Numbered from the stretch's first letter, positions 25,784 through 34,140 are shown. The stretch: DNA of 64,000 nucleotides from Oribacterium sp. KHPX15 (GCF_900107835.1 NZ_FNRG01000003.1:124001-188000), one strand, 5' to 3'. Numbers and translations: made by a program. The notes: generated from the letters alone by a model not told the origin.

Positions 25784-28615
25784 ATGAAGAGATATCTTGA
25801 TCTTTTGTCAAGAGTGTTTGAGACTATCCCTGAAAGAGCTGCATGTGTTGACGGAGATGAGACCATCACCTACGGTGAAATGGATATTGAATCTGCCCGC
25901 ATATACCGCTATCTCAAGGAACATAATATCGGAAAAGAAGATTTTGTATATATCATCATGCCAAAGAACTGTCATTTCATAAGCTGCATGATCGGAGTAT
26001 GGAAAGCCGGTGCCGCTTATGTCATGAACGAACCGGGGTATCCCCCAGAAAGAGTAGAGTATATATGTAAGGATACAGATGCAAAGCTTATTCTTGATAT
26101 GGAGCTCTTTAATGAGATCATGTATTCCTGCGAGCCTCTTTCCGGATATGAAGAGACAGATGTTCATGATGCAGCTTATGCCATATATACTTCAGGCTCC
26201 ACAGGAAATCCAAAGGGTGTACTTCATGAATACGGAAACCTTGATCAGATGGGATCCTATGTGGACACTGACATTCCGTATCCTGAGACACGTCATGGTC
26301 TGGTGCCGCCCACAAGCTTCGTTGCCTGCGTGTGTTTCATAATCTCCTATTCCCTTAGGGGAAGGACTTTTTATATGGTATCAGGGGAACTTCTCAGGAA
26401 TCAGCCTGAGTTTTGCAGATTCATCGAAGAAAACGAGCTTGAGGAGGTGTATATCCCGCCATCCTATATAAGGATATATAAGGATCCCGCTCCAAGCCTT
26501 AAGCTTATCAATACGGGCAGCGAACCGGCCAATGGGTTGTATTATGAAGGCGGGAAACCTCAGATCTGCAACTTCTACGGTATGTCTGAGTCGGGATTCC
26601 CCATCCTGACCACCATTCTTGATAAGGCTTATGACGTAGCTCCTGCAGGAAAACCTGTTGTAGAAGGGCTTGATCTTAGGATCATTGATGATGATGGGAA
26701 AATCATCAATGGACCTGGGATGGGAGAGCTGTGTTACAGGAATGAATATGTGAGGGGGTACATTCATTTACCGGAAAAAACAGCTCAGGCTTTTGTCAAT
26801 GGGATCTTTCACTCCGGAGATCTCTGCCGCCGAGATGAAAACGGCATATATTATCTGTGCGGCAGAAAGGACGATATGTTCAAGATTAACGGAAACCGTA
26901 TAGAACCTGCGGAGATTGAGGCTCAGGTTCAAAGAATTACGGGTCTTGAAAAGGTGGTTGCAAAAGGCTTTGACGAAAACCATCACCAGTTTATCTGCGT
27001 TTATTATCTGGAGGATGAAGCAAAGCGGCTTGGTATATTTACCGAAGGTGATCTGGAATTCGACAGGGAAAAGCTTTTGAATGCTTTACCGTCCTACATG
27101 ATGCCTTCATATTTTATACCTTTGAAAGCATTTCCTTTAAACATCAATGGAAAGATTGCAAAAAAAGAGTTGAAAAGCCCTGATGCTTCAAGATATATCA
27201 GTAAGAATAAACCTCCTGTTAGTGAGGGTGAGAAGTATTTTTGCGAGATATTTGCAAGGCTTCTGGATATTCCGGCGGTGGGAAGGGATGATGATTTCTT
27301 TATGATAGGCGGTGATTCTGTCTTAGCTATCCGCCTTGTGCAGCTATGTGACAGATATGACCTTGATGTTAATGCTGTTTACAGCTACAGAACTCCGGAG
27401 CTTCTTGCGGAAAATGCAAAGAAAAAAGAGGATGGAGAATCAGCGGATTATTCTGAAAGGATGGCGGAAGGTTACCGTGATGAGAATATTTCCGGAGGAG
27501 CTTTTTATGGTGCCTTCGTGAATAATGTTACCTCTGATACGGTTATCATGCTGAAGAAGGAGTCGGATATTCCGCTTCTCGAAAAAGCGCTTTTTACAGT
27601 GTACAGAAACTATCCGTTTTATCATCAGCATCTGGAGGCGGAGAACGGAAGGCTGTATTATGTCAGAGATGTGGAGGGACCGAAAGTTTATACGCCGGAA
27701 ATGCCTGTTGACAGAGAAGACCGGATAAGAGTTATTGCCGATGGTAAGAAACTTCTTGTAAAAATTCCTCATTCTTTTACTGATGGCTTTGGTATGCATT
27801 TATTCCTGCAGCTGTTCCTGGGCACCTATCAGGAACTGCTGGATGGAAAGGCGCCTGATCTTCAGAAGGAAGAAGTATATACTCCCGGACATTATTATGA
27901 AATCTTCAGTGAAGATTATTCAGTGTACGGTAAAGAAGTGCCTGAGGTTTATAAGAACGTTGTCGGAGCCTACAGATTCCCTGAGGCACCCGATGAGAAA
28001 GAGAAGGACACCGGAAAAAGGTATCATTATACCGTCAAGATTAAGCTCGATAAGCTGCCGGCTCTTTCAGAAGAGCAGTCAAAAGAGCTTTCCTCTGTCG
28101 GAGGCGGTGCCACGGTTGTGGTTGCTGACATGATTGCAAAGGCCATTAAGGATATTCATCCTGAGGCTGAAAAGATTGGATGCCGTACCTCTGTAAACCT
28201 TAGATCCATCATGAAACATGAGGATTCTCTCAAAAATATGAGTATGGGTCTGGCAGTATTCTTCCCGGGTGAAGACGGCTTCCAACAGCTGACCGAAGCT
28301 TTAACCCCGGAAGTTTTAAAGTGGCAGCTCATGAAATTCAGGCTGATGATTGACGGGAAACTTGATGCTTCCGAAGACAAAATGCTGATAGGTTCCATCA
28401 TTAATACCACTTTTGCCGTAACAAACATGATCGGCAACGGCCAGAAAAACCCGGATATCGTTGAATCAATAGAGAGCGAGAATGCTTCTCCGGTTCCGCT
28501 GCTTGTGATGATCGGAAATGAAGGAAATGAAATAAGCATTTCCTTCATCCAGAAATTCGAGAGCCGCGTTTATTTCGACCGGTTCTGTGAAATTCTTTCT
28601 GAATATGACCGATGA
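25784..28615 (+). CDS. NRPS-like protein: atypical A / PCP / C
   Basis: 943 residues. The adenylation domain (about 1-465) has YTSGSTGNPKGV (A3), FYGMSES (A5), HSGDLCRR (A7), GRKDDMFKINGNRIEP (A8) and NGKIAKK with Lys457 (A10). The A4 position reads SFVACVCF, so the Asp that normally holds an alpha-amino group is replaced (Val180), pointing to a carboxylic acid without a standard alpha-amine, or an unusual substrate. The carrier domain has FMIGGDS with Ser512. The C-terminal C-like domain has PHSFTDG (662-668): the second, catalytic His and the DG are kept, the first His is Pro. The ATG follows ACGGAGGAA 27 bp after the exporter gene. No thioesterase follows; release by the C-like domain onto a free acceptor is inference. 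Confidence 0.88.
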   Translation: MKRYLDLLSRVFETIPERAACVDGDETITYGEMDIESARIYRYLKEHNIGKEDFVYIIMPKNCHFISCMIGVWKAGAAYVMNEPGYPPERVEYICKDTDAKLILDMELFNEIMYSCEPLSGYEETDVHDAAYAIYTSGSTGNPKGVLHEYGNLDQMGSYVDTDIPYPETRHGLVPPTSFVACVCFIISYSLRGRTFYMVSGELLRNQPEFCRFIEENELEEVYIPPSYIRIYKDPAPSLKLINTGSEPANGLYYEGGKPQICNFYGMSESGFPILTTILDKAYDVAPAGKPVVEGLDLRIIDDDGKIINGPGMGELCYRNEYVRGYIHLPEKTAQAFVNGIFHSGDLCRRDENGIYYLCGRKDDMFKINGNRIEPAEIEAQVQRITGLEKVVAKGFDENHHQFICVYYLEDEAKRLGIFTEGDLEFDREKLLNALPSYMMPSYFIPLKAFPLNINGKIAKKELKSPDASRYISKNKPPVSEGEKYFCEIFARLLDIPAVGRDDDFFMIGGDSVLAIRLVQLCDRYDLDVNAVYSYRTPELLAENAKKKEDGESADYSERMAEGYRDENISGGAFYGAFVNNVTSDTVIMLKKESDIPLLEKALFTVYRNYPFYHQHLEAENGRLYYVRDVEGPKVYTPEMPVDREDRIRVIADGKKLLVKIPHSFTDGFGMHLFLQLFLGTYQELLDGKAPDLQKEEVYTPGHYYEIFSEDYSVYGKEVPEVYKNVVGAYRFPEAPDEKEKDTGKRYHYTVKIKLDKLPALSEEQSKELSSVGGGATVVVADMIAKAIKDIHPEAEKIGCRTSVNLRSIMKHEDSLKNMSMGLAVFFPGEDGFQQLTEALTPEVLKWQLMKFRLMIDGKLDASEDKMLIGSIINTTFAVTNMIGNGQKNPDIVESIESENASPVPLLVMIGNEGNEISISFIQKFESRVYFDRFCEILSEYDR

Positions 28616-28631
28616 GAAAAAATATTTAACC

Positions 28632-28667
28632 ATAAAGGTGTTCCGCCATGTTGCGGGGCGCCTTTAT
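28632..28667 (+). terminator. Terminator at the end of the NRPS cluster
   Basis: A 15-nt arm (28632-28646) pairs with 28653-28667 with G-T pairs around a 6-nt loop; a short T-rich run follows. Confidence 0.75.
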
Positions 28668-28776
28668 TTGAATAACAGACATAACGATTGCGTTTAACAT
28701 TAACCTTGAAATATATGAGGTTTATTTATATAATTTTTTTGTCTGTGCTGAAAGCGCAGAGCCGGGAGGTGCAGTT

Positions 28777-28962
28777 ATGTCATTAAAACGGATACTTGCC
28801 GTTTTGGCATTGGTTTTAATTGTCATATTGCTTGTGATGCTTTTGTTTTTCGCCTTCACGGGCGCGAAAAAAGAGTATATCCTGGCGGTTCTGTTTTGTC
28901 TGATCGTGATACCAACGGTTATATATATTTTCATCTGGTTCACGGGTTTGACTAAAAAATAA
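28777..28962 (+). CDS. Small two-helix membrane protein, unknown function
   Basis: 61 residues with two hydrophobic segments (about 5-27 and 34-57) separated by the basic turn TGAKKEY, and a KRI/TKK charge pattern at the ends. A GGGAGGTG ribosome binding site precedes the ATG, which supports it as real; a longer antisense ORF over the same bases has no such site. It lies alone between the NRPS terminator and purA. I do not recognise the family. Confidence 0.65.
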   Translation: MSLKRILAVLALVLIVILLVMLLFFAFTGAKKEYILAVLFCLIVIPTVIYIFIWFTGLTKK

Positions 28963-29098
28963 TATTTTTGATGCTTCGGTCACGAATCTCTCACAGCGGT
29001 TCAGCCGCCCGATTTCATTTTATGTTGTTGGTATGTGTCAAAAAGGTGAGAAGCATCAGTAGTGTCCATGTGGATACTATCCCTTTAGGAGGATTTTT

Positions 29099-30385
29099 AT
29101 GGTTCGAGCAATCGTAGGTGCAAACTGGGGAGACGAAGGAAAAGGCAAGATTACTGACATGCTTGCAGAGTCTTCTGACATCGTTGTACGTTTTCAGGGC
29201 GGTGCAAATGCAGGTCATACCATCATTAACAACTATGGCCGTTTTTCTCTTCACCTTCTTCCAAGCGGTGTGTTCTATGATCACACAACATCAGTACTTG
29301 GCAATGGCGTGGCATTAGACATTACAAAGTTCGTTTCCGAGCTTAAGTCAATAGTTGACGCAGGAGTTCCCACACCTAAGATACTTGTTTCTGATCGCGC
29401 ACAGGTTATGATGCCCTATCATGTACTTTTTGACAGCCTTGAAGAGGCAAGACTTGCAGGAAAGAGCTACGGTTCCACAAAGTCCGGCATCGCTCCTTTC
29501 TTCTCTGACAAGTTTGCAAAGATCGGTCTTCAGGTAAATGAGCTTTTCGATGAAGAGGTTCTCACTGACAGACTTCATAAGGTTGTTGAGATGAAGAATG
29601 CTACACTCCGTGAGCTTTATCATGCACCTGAGCTTGTATATGAGGATCTTCTTGCAGAGATGCACAAGCAGAGAGACCTCATCGCACCTTATGTAACAGA
29701 TACTTCAAAGTTCCTGAGAGAGGCTCTTAAGGCAGGTAAGACTGTTCTTCTGGAGGGTCAACTTGGAACCATGAAGGATCCGGATCACGGTATCTATCCG
29801 ATGGTTACTTCAAGCTCAACACTTGCAGCTTACGGTGCAGTTGGTGCAGGTATTCCTCCATATGAGATTAAAGATATAATTGCTGTTACAAAGGCTTATT
29901 CTTCAGCGGTAGGTGCAGGTGACTTCGTTTCCGAGCTTTTCGGAGATGAGGCAGAGGAGCTTCGTAAGAGAGGCGGAGACAAGGGCGAGTACGGTGCAAC
30001 TACAGGCCGTCCAAGAAGAGTAGGCTGGTATGATGCAGTTGCTTCAAAGTACGGCTGTCAGCTCCAGAGCGCAACCGAGGCTGTCCTTACAGTACTTGAT
30101 GTACTTGGCTATCTTAAGGAGCTTAAGGTTTGTACAGGTTATGAGATAGACGGAAAGGTGACTACAGATTTCCCTGTAACACCGCTCCTTCATAAGGCAA
30201 AGCCTGTTTATGAAACGCTTCCGGGATGGAACTGTGATATCCGCGGTATCACTGATTATGAGGATCTTCCTAAGGAGTGCAAGGACTATATCGATTTCAT
30301 CGAGAAGCAGATTGAAACACCGATCACCATGGTTTCCAACGGTCCTGAAAGACACGCAATACTTAAGAGAACACCGAAGATCTAA
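29099..30385 (+). CDS. purA: Adenylosuccinate synthetase
   Basis: 428 residues, full length. It joins IMP and aspartate with GTP, the first step toward AMP. The N-terminal GANWGDEGKGKITDML loop binds IMP and GTP; QGGANAGHTI carries the catalytic His; LLEGQLGTMKDPDHGIYP and the ATTGRPRRVGWYD segment follow. The ATG follows TTTAGGAGG. It acts just before purB in the pathway, and purB is 12 kb away. A 21-nt stretch at 29030-29050 is nearly identical to one at the nnrD start (31828-31848). Confidence 0.98.
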   Translation: MVRAIVGANWGDEGKGKITDMLAESSDIVVRFQGGANAGHTIINNYGRFSLHLLPSGVFYDHTTSVLGNGVALDITKFVSELKSIVDAGVPTPKILVSDRAQVMMPYHVLFDSLEEARLAGKSYGSTKSGIAPFFSDKFAKIGLQVNELFDEEVLTDRLHKVVEMKNATLRELYHAPELVYEDLLAEMHKQRDLIAPYVTDTSKFLREALKAGKTVLLEGQLGTMKDPDHGIYPMVTSSSTLAAYGAVGAGIPPYEIKDIIAVTKAYSSAVGAGDFVSELFGDEAEELRKRGGDKGEYGATTGRPRRVGWYDAVASKYGCQLQSATEAVLTVLDVLGYLKELKVCTGYEIDGKVTTDFPVTPLLHKAKPVYETLPGWNCDIRGITDYEDLPKECKDYIDFIEKQIETPITMVSNGPERHAILKRTPKI

Positions 30386-30431
30386 AACAGAGAAAGCTTC
30401 CTGGTGGATATATTTATAGTATGATAATACG

Positions 30432-30467
30432 AGACTGATCGGATATGATGTCCGATCAGTCTTTTTA
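30432..30467 (+). terminator. Terminator after purA
   Basis: AGACTGATCGGA (30432-30443) pairs perfectly with TCCGATCAGTCT (30451-30462), then TTTTTA. Confidence 0.9.
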
Positions 30468-30542
30468 TATCTGCCCGGGATTATAATTGTGAGAGTCATA
30501 AGGCTTTGTGCGGATCAAAAGAATTCGTATGGTTTCTATGGC

Positions 30543-30596
30543 TTGTTAAGAATTCTACAACTTCTTTTTGACATAATATTAACAAAAATGTATAAT
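30543..30596 (+). promoter_or_regulatory. rex promoter with two Rex-box-like operators
   Basis: TTGACA (30568-30573), 17-bp spacer, TATAAT (30591-30596). Two 18-bp sites resemble the Rex consensus TTGTTAA-N4-TTAACAA. Site 1 (30543-30560) has a perfect left half and a 5/7 right half. Site 2 (30568-30585) overlaps the -35 and has a perfect right half with a 4/7 left half. Centres are 25 bp apart. Autoregulation by Rex is the natural reading. Confidence 0.75.
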
Positions 30597-30691
30597 ATTT
30601 TTCAAAGGGTCTAAAGGGAAATAGGTGATTATTACTTGTTCGAAAGACCGCATTGACAATAAAAATCTTTAAGTAATTATTGAGGGTTATT

Positions 30692-31327
30692 ATGGCTAAA
30701 AAAGATATTTCACAGGCAGTCATCCAGAGACTTCCGAGGTATTATCGTTATCTTGAGGATCTTATGGATCAGGGCATTGAGCGTATTTCTTCAAGTGAGC
30801 TCAGTAAGCGTATGAAGCTCACTGCTTCTCAGATCAGACAGGATCTGAACAACTTTGGAGGTTTCGGACAGCAGGGTTATGGATATAACATCAAGAATCT
30901 CCATGATGAGATAGCCAAGATTTTAAACATTGACAATGAACATGAAATGATCATCGTCGGTGCCGGACATCTCGGACAGGCTCTTGCCAACTATACAAAT
31001 TTCCGTAAGAGAGGATTTATCGTTAAGGCCATTTTCGATAAGGATCCAAGCATTATCGGCAATATGGTAGGAGAGATTCAGATCCAGTCCATGGACAAGC
31101 TTGAAAGTGTCATCAAAGAGAATGATATCAAAATGGCTGCAGTGTGTATCCCTAAGGGGCCGGCAATTAAAGTTGTTGAGCAGCTTATAGATGCAGGAAT
31201 TGTGGGAATCTGGAATTTTGCCCATGTAGACCTTGATGTTCCTGATAATATTGTTATTGAGAATGTTCATCTTTCAGAGTCACTTATGAGACTCAGCTAT
31301 CGTATGGGCGAGGCTCTTGAAGATTAA
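30692..31327 (+). CDS. rex: Redox-sensing transcriptional repressor Rex
   Basis: 211 residues from the ATG at 30692 (GAGGG upstream); a TTG at 30680 is less likely. The N-terminal winged helix (AVIQRLPRYYRYLEDLMDQG, SSSELSKRMKLTASQIRQDL) binds DNA, and the Rossmann domain (IIVGAGHLGQALANY) senses the NADH/NAD+ ratio. The C-terminal swap helix is present. Rex represses fermentation and electron-transfer genes in anaerobes until NADH rises. Its own promoter carries two Rex-like sites. acpS and nnrD lie downstream in the same direction. Confidence 0.97.
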   Translation: MAKKDISQAVIQRLPRYYRYLEDLMDQGIERISSSELSKRMKLTASQIRQDLNNFGGFGQQGYGYNIKNLHDEIAKILNIDNEHEMIIVGAGHLGQALANYTNFRKRGFIVKAIFDKDPSIIGNMVGEIQIQSMDKLESVIKENDIKMAAVCIPKGPAIKVVEQLIDAGIVGIWNFAHVDLDVPDNIVIENVHLSESLMRLSYRMGEALED

Positions 31328-31347
31328 ACGATTGATAGGATTCAGTT

Positions 31348-31707
31348 ATGATCATAGGAATCGGAACTGATCTTATCGAGATCAGTCGTATAAAAAATAC
31401 AAGAAGAAACAAAACTGTAGAACGTATTTTTTCCGAAGACGAGCGTCGGCAGGCATCTGACAAAGATTCGATGCTTGCCGGCGATTTTGCATGTAAGGAA
31501 TGTATAGTCAAGTGCTTCGGTACAGGGTTTACTGCGGGAATCAGGCCTTCTGAGATTGAAATCCTAAGGGATGAAAAAGGAAAACCTTATGCTGTTCTAC
31601 ACGGTAATGCACAAAAGAAATTCGAAGAGCTTGGCGGAAAAACCATACATTTATCTATAACCGACACAAAAGATCTGGTGTCGGCATTTGCAGTAATGGA
31701 AGGGTGA
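31348..31707 (+). CDS. acpS: Holo-[acyl-carrier-protein] synthase
   Basis: 119 residues, the usual AcpS size. It transfers 4'-phosphopantetheine from CoA to carrier proteins. The motifs IGIGTDLIEISRI (catalytic Asp) and AGDFACKECIVKCFGTG (metal/CoA site, WxxKEAxxK-like) are present. It starts 20 bp after rex. It is the only phosphopantetheinyl transferase in the window, and the NRPS cluster 2.7 kb upstream has none, but AcpS-type enzymes normally serve fatty acid ACP; whether it also primes the NRPS carriers is unknown. Confidence 0.95.
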   Translation: MIIGIGTDLIEISRIKNTRRNKTVERIFSEDERRQASDKDSMLAGDFACKECIVKCFGTGFTAGIRPSEIEILRDEKGKPYAVLHGNAQKKFEELGGKTIHLSITDTKDLVSAFAVMEG

Positions 31708-31766
31708 GACATCCTGTATAGTATATTCATATCTTTCATTTACACTAAACAATTTTGTTGAAGTCA

Positions 31767-31838
31767 TGACCCTTTTGGGTCAGAATCATTGACTGCCAAA
31801 GTACGAATCTGCTGGATTTAAGTACGTGGTATGGGTCA
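31767..31838 (+). promoter_or_regulatory. GGGTCA-type hairpin and motif upstream of nnrD
   Basis: TGACCC-TTTT-GGGTCA (31767-31782) is a small perfect hairpin after acpS, and ATGGGTCA recurs at 31831 just before the nnrD ribosome binding site. The same octamer opens unit 1 of the hairpin array downstream of nnrD. Confidence 0.45.
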
Positions 31839-31851
31839 AAAAGGAGAGACC

Positions 31852-32802
31852 ATGCAGATAGTGACAGATGCTTCAAAGTTTTATGCCTATATTCCGAAAA
31901 GACTTGAGGACAGTAACAAAGGCACCTATGGGAAAGTTCTTATAGTTGCAGGAAGCAAAGGGATGAGCGGAGCAGCCTATCTTTCGGCTTTGGCTGCTTA
32001 CCGGACCGGAGCCGGACTTGTCAAGTTTCTCACACATAAGGATAATCGTCTGATCCTTCAGACACTGCTGCCGGAAGCCATTTTCGAAGGCTATGATGAG
32101 GAAACGGATCTTCAGGAAATATCTGAGAGGAATGCAGTCTGGGCGGATGTTATGGTGCTGGGACCCGGTATGGGAACGACCGATCTCAGCAAAGATATGG
32201 TGGAAGAGATATTAAACGCTGTGTCTGATAAATGGGGTGACAAGGCAGAAGAAAAGCATCCGCTTCTTATAATAGATGCAGATGGCCTCAACATCATAAG
32301 TTCAATGCCTCATCTCAAAGATAAATTGAAGTCCGTGGCGGAAGAAATCCCGGTGGTTATCACCCCGCATCCCATGGAGATGAGCCGGTTGGCAGAGTGT
32401 GAAATATCGGAAGTGGTTAAAAACCCGGAATACTATGCAGAGACTGTTTCCGGAGAGTTTGGTCTGATAACAGTCATGAAAGGTTCACAAACCTTGATAT
32501 GTGATGCACAACATGAAGCCATGTTTAAAAATACGAAAGCAAGTCCTGCTCTCAGTAAAGGCGGTTCGGGAGATGTTCTGAGCGGAGCCATTGCAGGCTT
32601 ATACGCCTTGATGAGACCATCTGTATCTCTTGAGATAGCTCTGAATCCGATGGAAATCGCATACAGAGCCACAGTTGCCGCAGTACTCATCCATGCCGAA
32701 GCCGGAAGAGAAGCGGCCAAAACCTTTGGAGTAAACGGAGTCCTTGCCCGGGATACCGCAGATAAACTCGGAACTGTATTGGACGGAATCAGAACGGAGT
32801 GA
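31852..32802 (+). CDS. nnrD: ADP-dependent NAD(P)H-hydrate dehydratase
   Basis: 316 residues from the ATG at 31852, which follows AAGGAG (31841-31846); the ATG at 31831 precedes that site. It repairs hydrated NADH/NADPH. The ribokinase-like fold shows GTYGKVLIVAGSKGMSGAAY, ALAAYRTGAGLV, LGPGMGTT, VITPHPMEMSRL and the catalytic GGSGDVLSGAIAGL. Only the dehydratase (YjeF C-terminal) domain is present; the epimerase half found in fused versions is absent here. Its 3' side opens into a 510-bp intergenic region with an array of hairpin repeats. Confidence 0.95.
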   Translation: MQIVTDASKFYAYIPKRLEDSNKGTYGKVLIVAGSKGMSGAAYLSALAAYRTGAGLVKFLTHKDNRLILQTLLPEAIFEGYDEETDLQEISERNAVWADVMVLGPGMGTTDLSKDMVEEILNAVSDKWGDKAEEKHPLLIIDADGLNIISSMPHLKDKLKSVAEEIPVVITPHPMEMSRLAECEISEVVKNPEYYAETVSGEFGLITVMKGSQTLICDAQHEAMFKNTKASPALSKGGSGDVLSGAIAGLYALMRPSVSLEIALNPMEIAYRATVAAVLIHAEAGREAAKTFGVNGVLARDTADKLGTVLDGIRTE

Positions 32803-32921
32803 CATTGTAAGGGTGTAAGACAGACCCCTTTACAGGATAATAATTATTGGATTACGAATGACCACATATTCTAATCCGGGTTTTTGAGTCAATTACCTTA
32901 TAGTAAGTAATTGACTCAAAA
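32803..32921 (+). other. nnrD 3' region with long hairpin (terminator-like)
   Basis: An imperfect GTAAGGG/CCCTTTAC hairpin lies just after the stop. Then TTTTGAGTCAATTAC (32882-32896) pairs perfectly over 15 bp with GTAATTGACTCAAAA (32907-32921) around a 10-nt loop. Its GAGTCA/TGACTC core is shared with the array that follows. Confidence 0.6.
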
Positions 32922-32936
32922 TCACAATTACTAAAT

Positions 32937-33199
32937 ATGGGTCAAATAAGCGTCCGATTCTCTATGACCCATATCTCCCCAATGAGGATTATGAGTCAAT
33001 GTCAAGTCTGATTTTGTATGACCCATATTTCCCAAAAAGGATTATAAGTCAATGTTAAGTCCGATTATCCATGCCCCATATCTTCAAAAAACAGATGTGA
33101 GTCAAGGAAGAATACGATTCATCATGACTCATATCTCTAAAAACAGATTATGAGCCAAGTAAGAATCTGATTTACCATGACTCATATCCCTCTTGATTC
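32937..33199 (+). repeat. Five degenerate tandem units of about 53 nt, each a hairpin
   Basis: Unit starts are at 32937, 32991, 33044, 33097 and 33150 (spacing 54, 53, 53, 53). Each opens with an ATGRGTCA-like octamer and has its TGACYCAT-like inverted partner about 28 nt later, followed by a spacer such as CCAAAAAGGATT. Units are diverged, but the octamers stay largely self-complementary within a unit. No ORF runs through it. It fills most of the 510 bp between nnrD and yebC. Function unknown. Confidence 0.8.
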
Positions 33200-33312
33200 T
33201 ATTTGTATTTTACGTTATAGTACTAGAGTTTGATTTATAAAAAGTCCGCTTCGGGAGTGAAATATACTCCGGAGACCGAGAATTTAGTTATTTATGATAT
33301 GAGGAGAAAGAT

Positions 33313-34071
33313 ATGTCAGGACATTCAAAATTTTCTAATATTAGAGCAAAGAAAGAAAAGAATGATGCTGCTAAGGGCAAAATTTTCACTATGATCGGCC
33401 ATGAGATTGCGCTTGCTGTTAAAGCCGGCGGTCCTGACCCTTCCAACAACTCTAAGCTTGCAGCTGTTATCGCAAAGGCTAAGGCAAATAACATGCCTAA
33501 CGATACTATCAATAATGGTATCAAGAAGGCTGCCGGATCCATGGAGGCAGATAACTTTGAAGAGCTTCAGTACGAGGGCTATGGTCCTAACGGTGTTGCT
33601 CTTATCGTAAAGGTACTTACAGATAACAAGAACCGTGCAGCTGCAGATATTCGTTCCGCTTTCACAAAGGGAAAAGGATCTCTTGCAACACAGGGCGCAG
33701 TTTCCTTCATGTTTGATGAGAAGGGACAGATCATCCTTGATAAGGAAGCTATGGATGATCTTGATAAGGATTTTGATACTCTTATGGATATGGCTATCGA
33801 AGCTGGTGCTGAAGATATCCAGGATGAGGAAGATTCTTATGTAATATACACAGCTCCTGCAGATTTTGATGAGGTTCGTGCCAATATCGAGAAGCAGGGT
33901 ATCCCTATGGCTGAGGCTGATGTAGTTATGGTTCCTCAGAACTACGTATCAGTAACTGACCCTGAGGCAGTGAAGGGACTTCGCAGAACTCTTGATCTTC
34001 TTGATGCATCTGAGGATGTTCAGAATGTTTACACCAACTGGGAAGAGGAGAACGACGACAGCGTTCAGTAA
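33313..34071 (+). CDS. YebC/PmpR-family protein
   Basis: 252 residues. The family opening MSGHSKFSNIRAKKEKNDAA, KAGGPDPSNNSKLAAVI, GYGPNGVALIVKVLTDNKNR and the acidic C-terminal domain are all present. YebC proteins were described as DNA-binding regulators and more recently as factors that help ribosomes through difficult sequences; the role here cannot be told from sequence. The ATG follows ATGAGGAGAAA. A small GGGAGT/ACTCC hairpin lies in the leader near 33255. A very strong terminator follows. Confidence 0.95.
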   Translation: MSGHSKFSNIRAKKEKNDAAKGKIFTMIGHEIALAVKAGGPDPSNNSKLAAVIAKAKANNMPNDTINNGIKKAAGSMEADNFEELQYEGYGPNGVALIVKVLTDNKNRAAADIRSAFTKGKGSLATQGAVSFMFDEKGQIILDKEAMDDLDKDFDTLMDMAIEAGAEDIQDEEDSYVIYTAPADFDEVRANIEKQGIPMAEADVVMVPQNYVSVTDPEAVKGLRRTLDLLDASEDVQNVYTNWEEENDDSVQ

Positions 34072-34087
34072 TCATCTATAAAAATAT

Positions 34088-34130
34088 ATCCCCGCGCATC
34101 GGGTTATTCCGATGCGCGGGGATTTTTTTA
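34088..34130 (+). terminator. Strong terminator after yebC
   Basis: A 15-bp perfect GC-rich stem (34088-34102 with 34109-34123), 6-nt loop, then seven Ts. Confidence 0.95.
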
Positions 34131-34140
34131 GTTCTCAGTC

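Noticed and set aside
28722-28943. 73-residue antisense ORF over the small membrane protein
   Set aside because: The plus-strand ORF has a GGGAGGTG site and a clean two-helix pattern; the antisense one has neither.
31348-31707. acpS as a member of the NRPS cluster
   Set aside because: It lies beyond two terminators and purA, directly behind rex, a housekeeping setting; it may still serve the NRPS carriers but is not part of the cluster.
31831-31851. ATG at 31831 as nnrD start
   Set aside because: It is the ATGGGTCA repeat motif and precedes the AAGGAG site used by the ATG at 31852.
32937-33199. CRISPR array
   Set aside because: Units are contiguous, diverged from each other and self-complementary; there are no constant repeats separated by unique spacers and no cas genes nearby.
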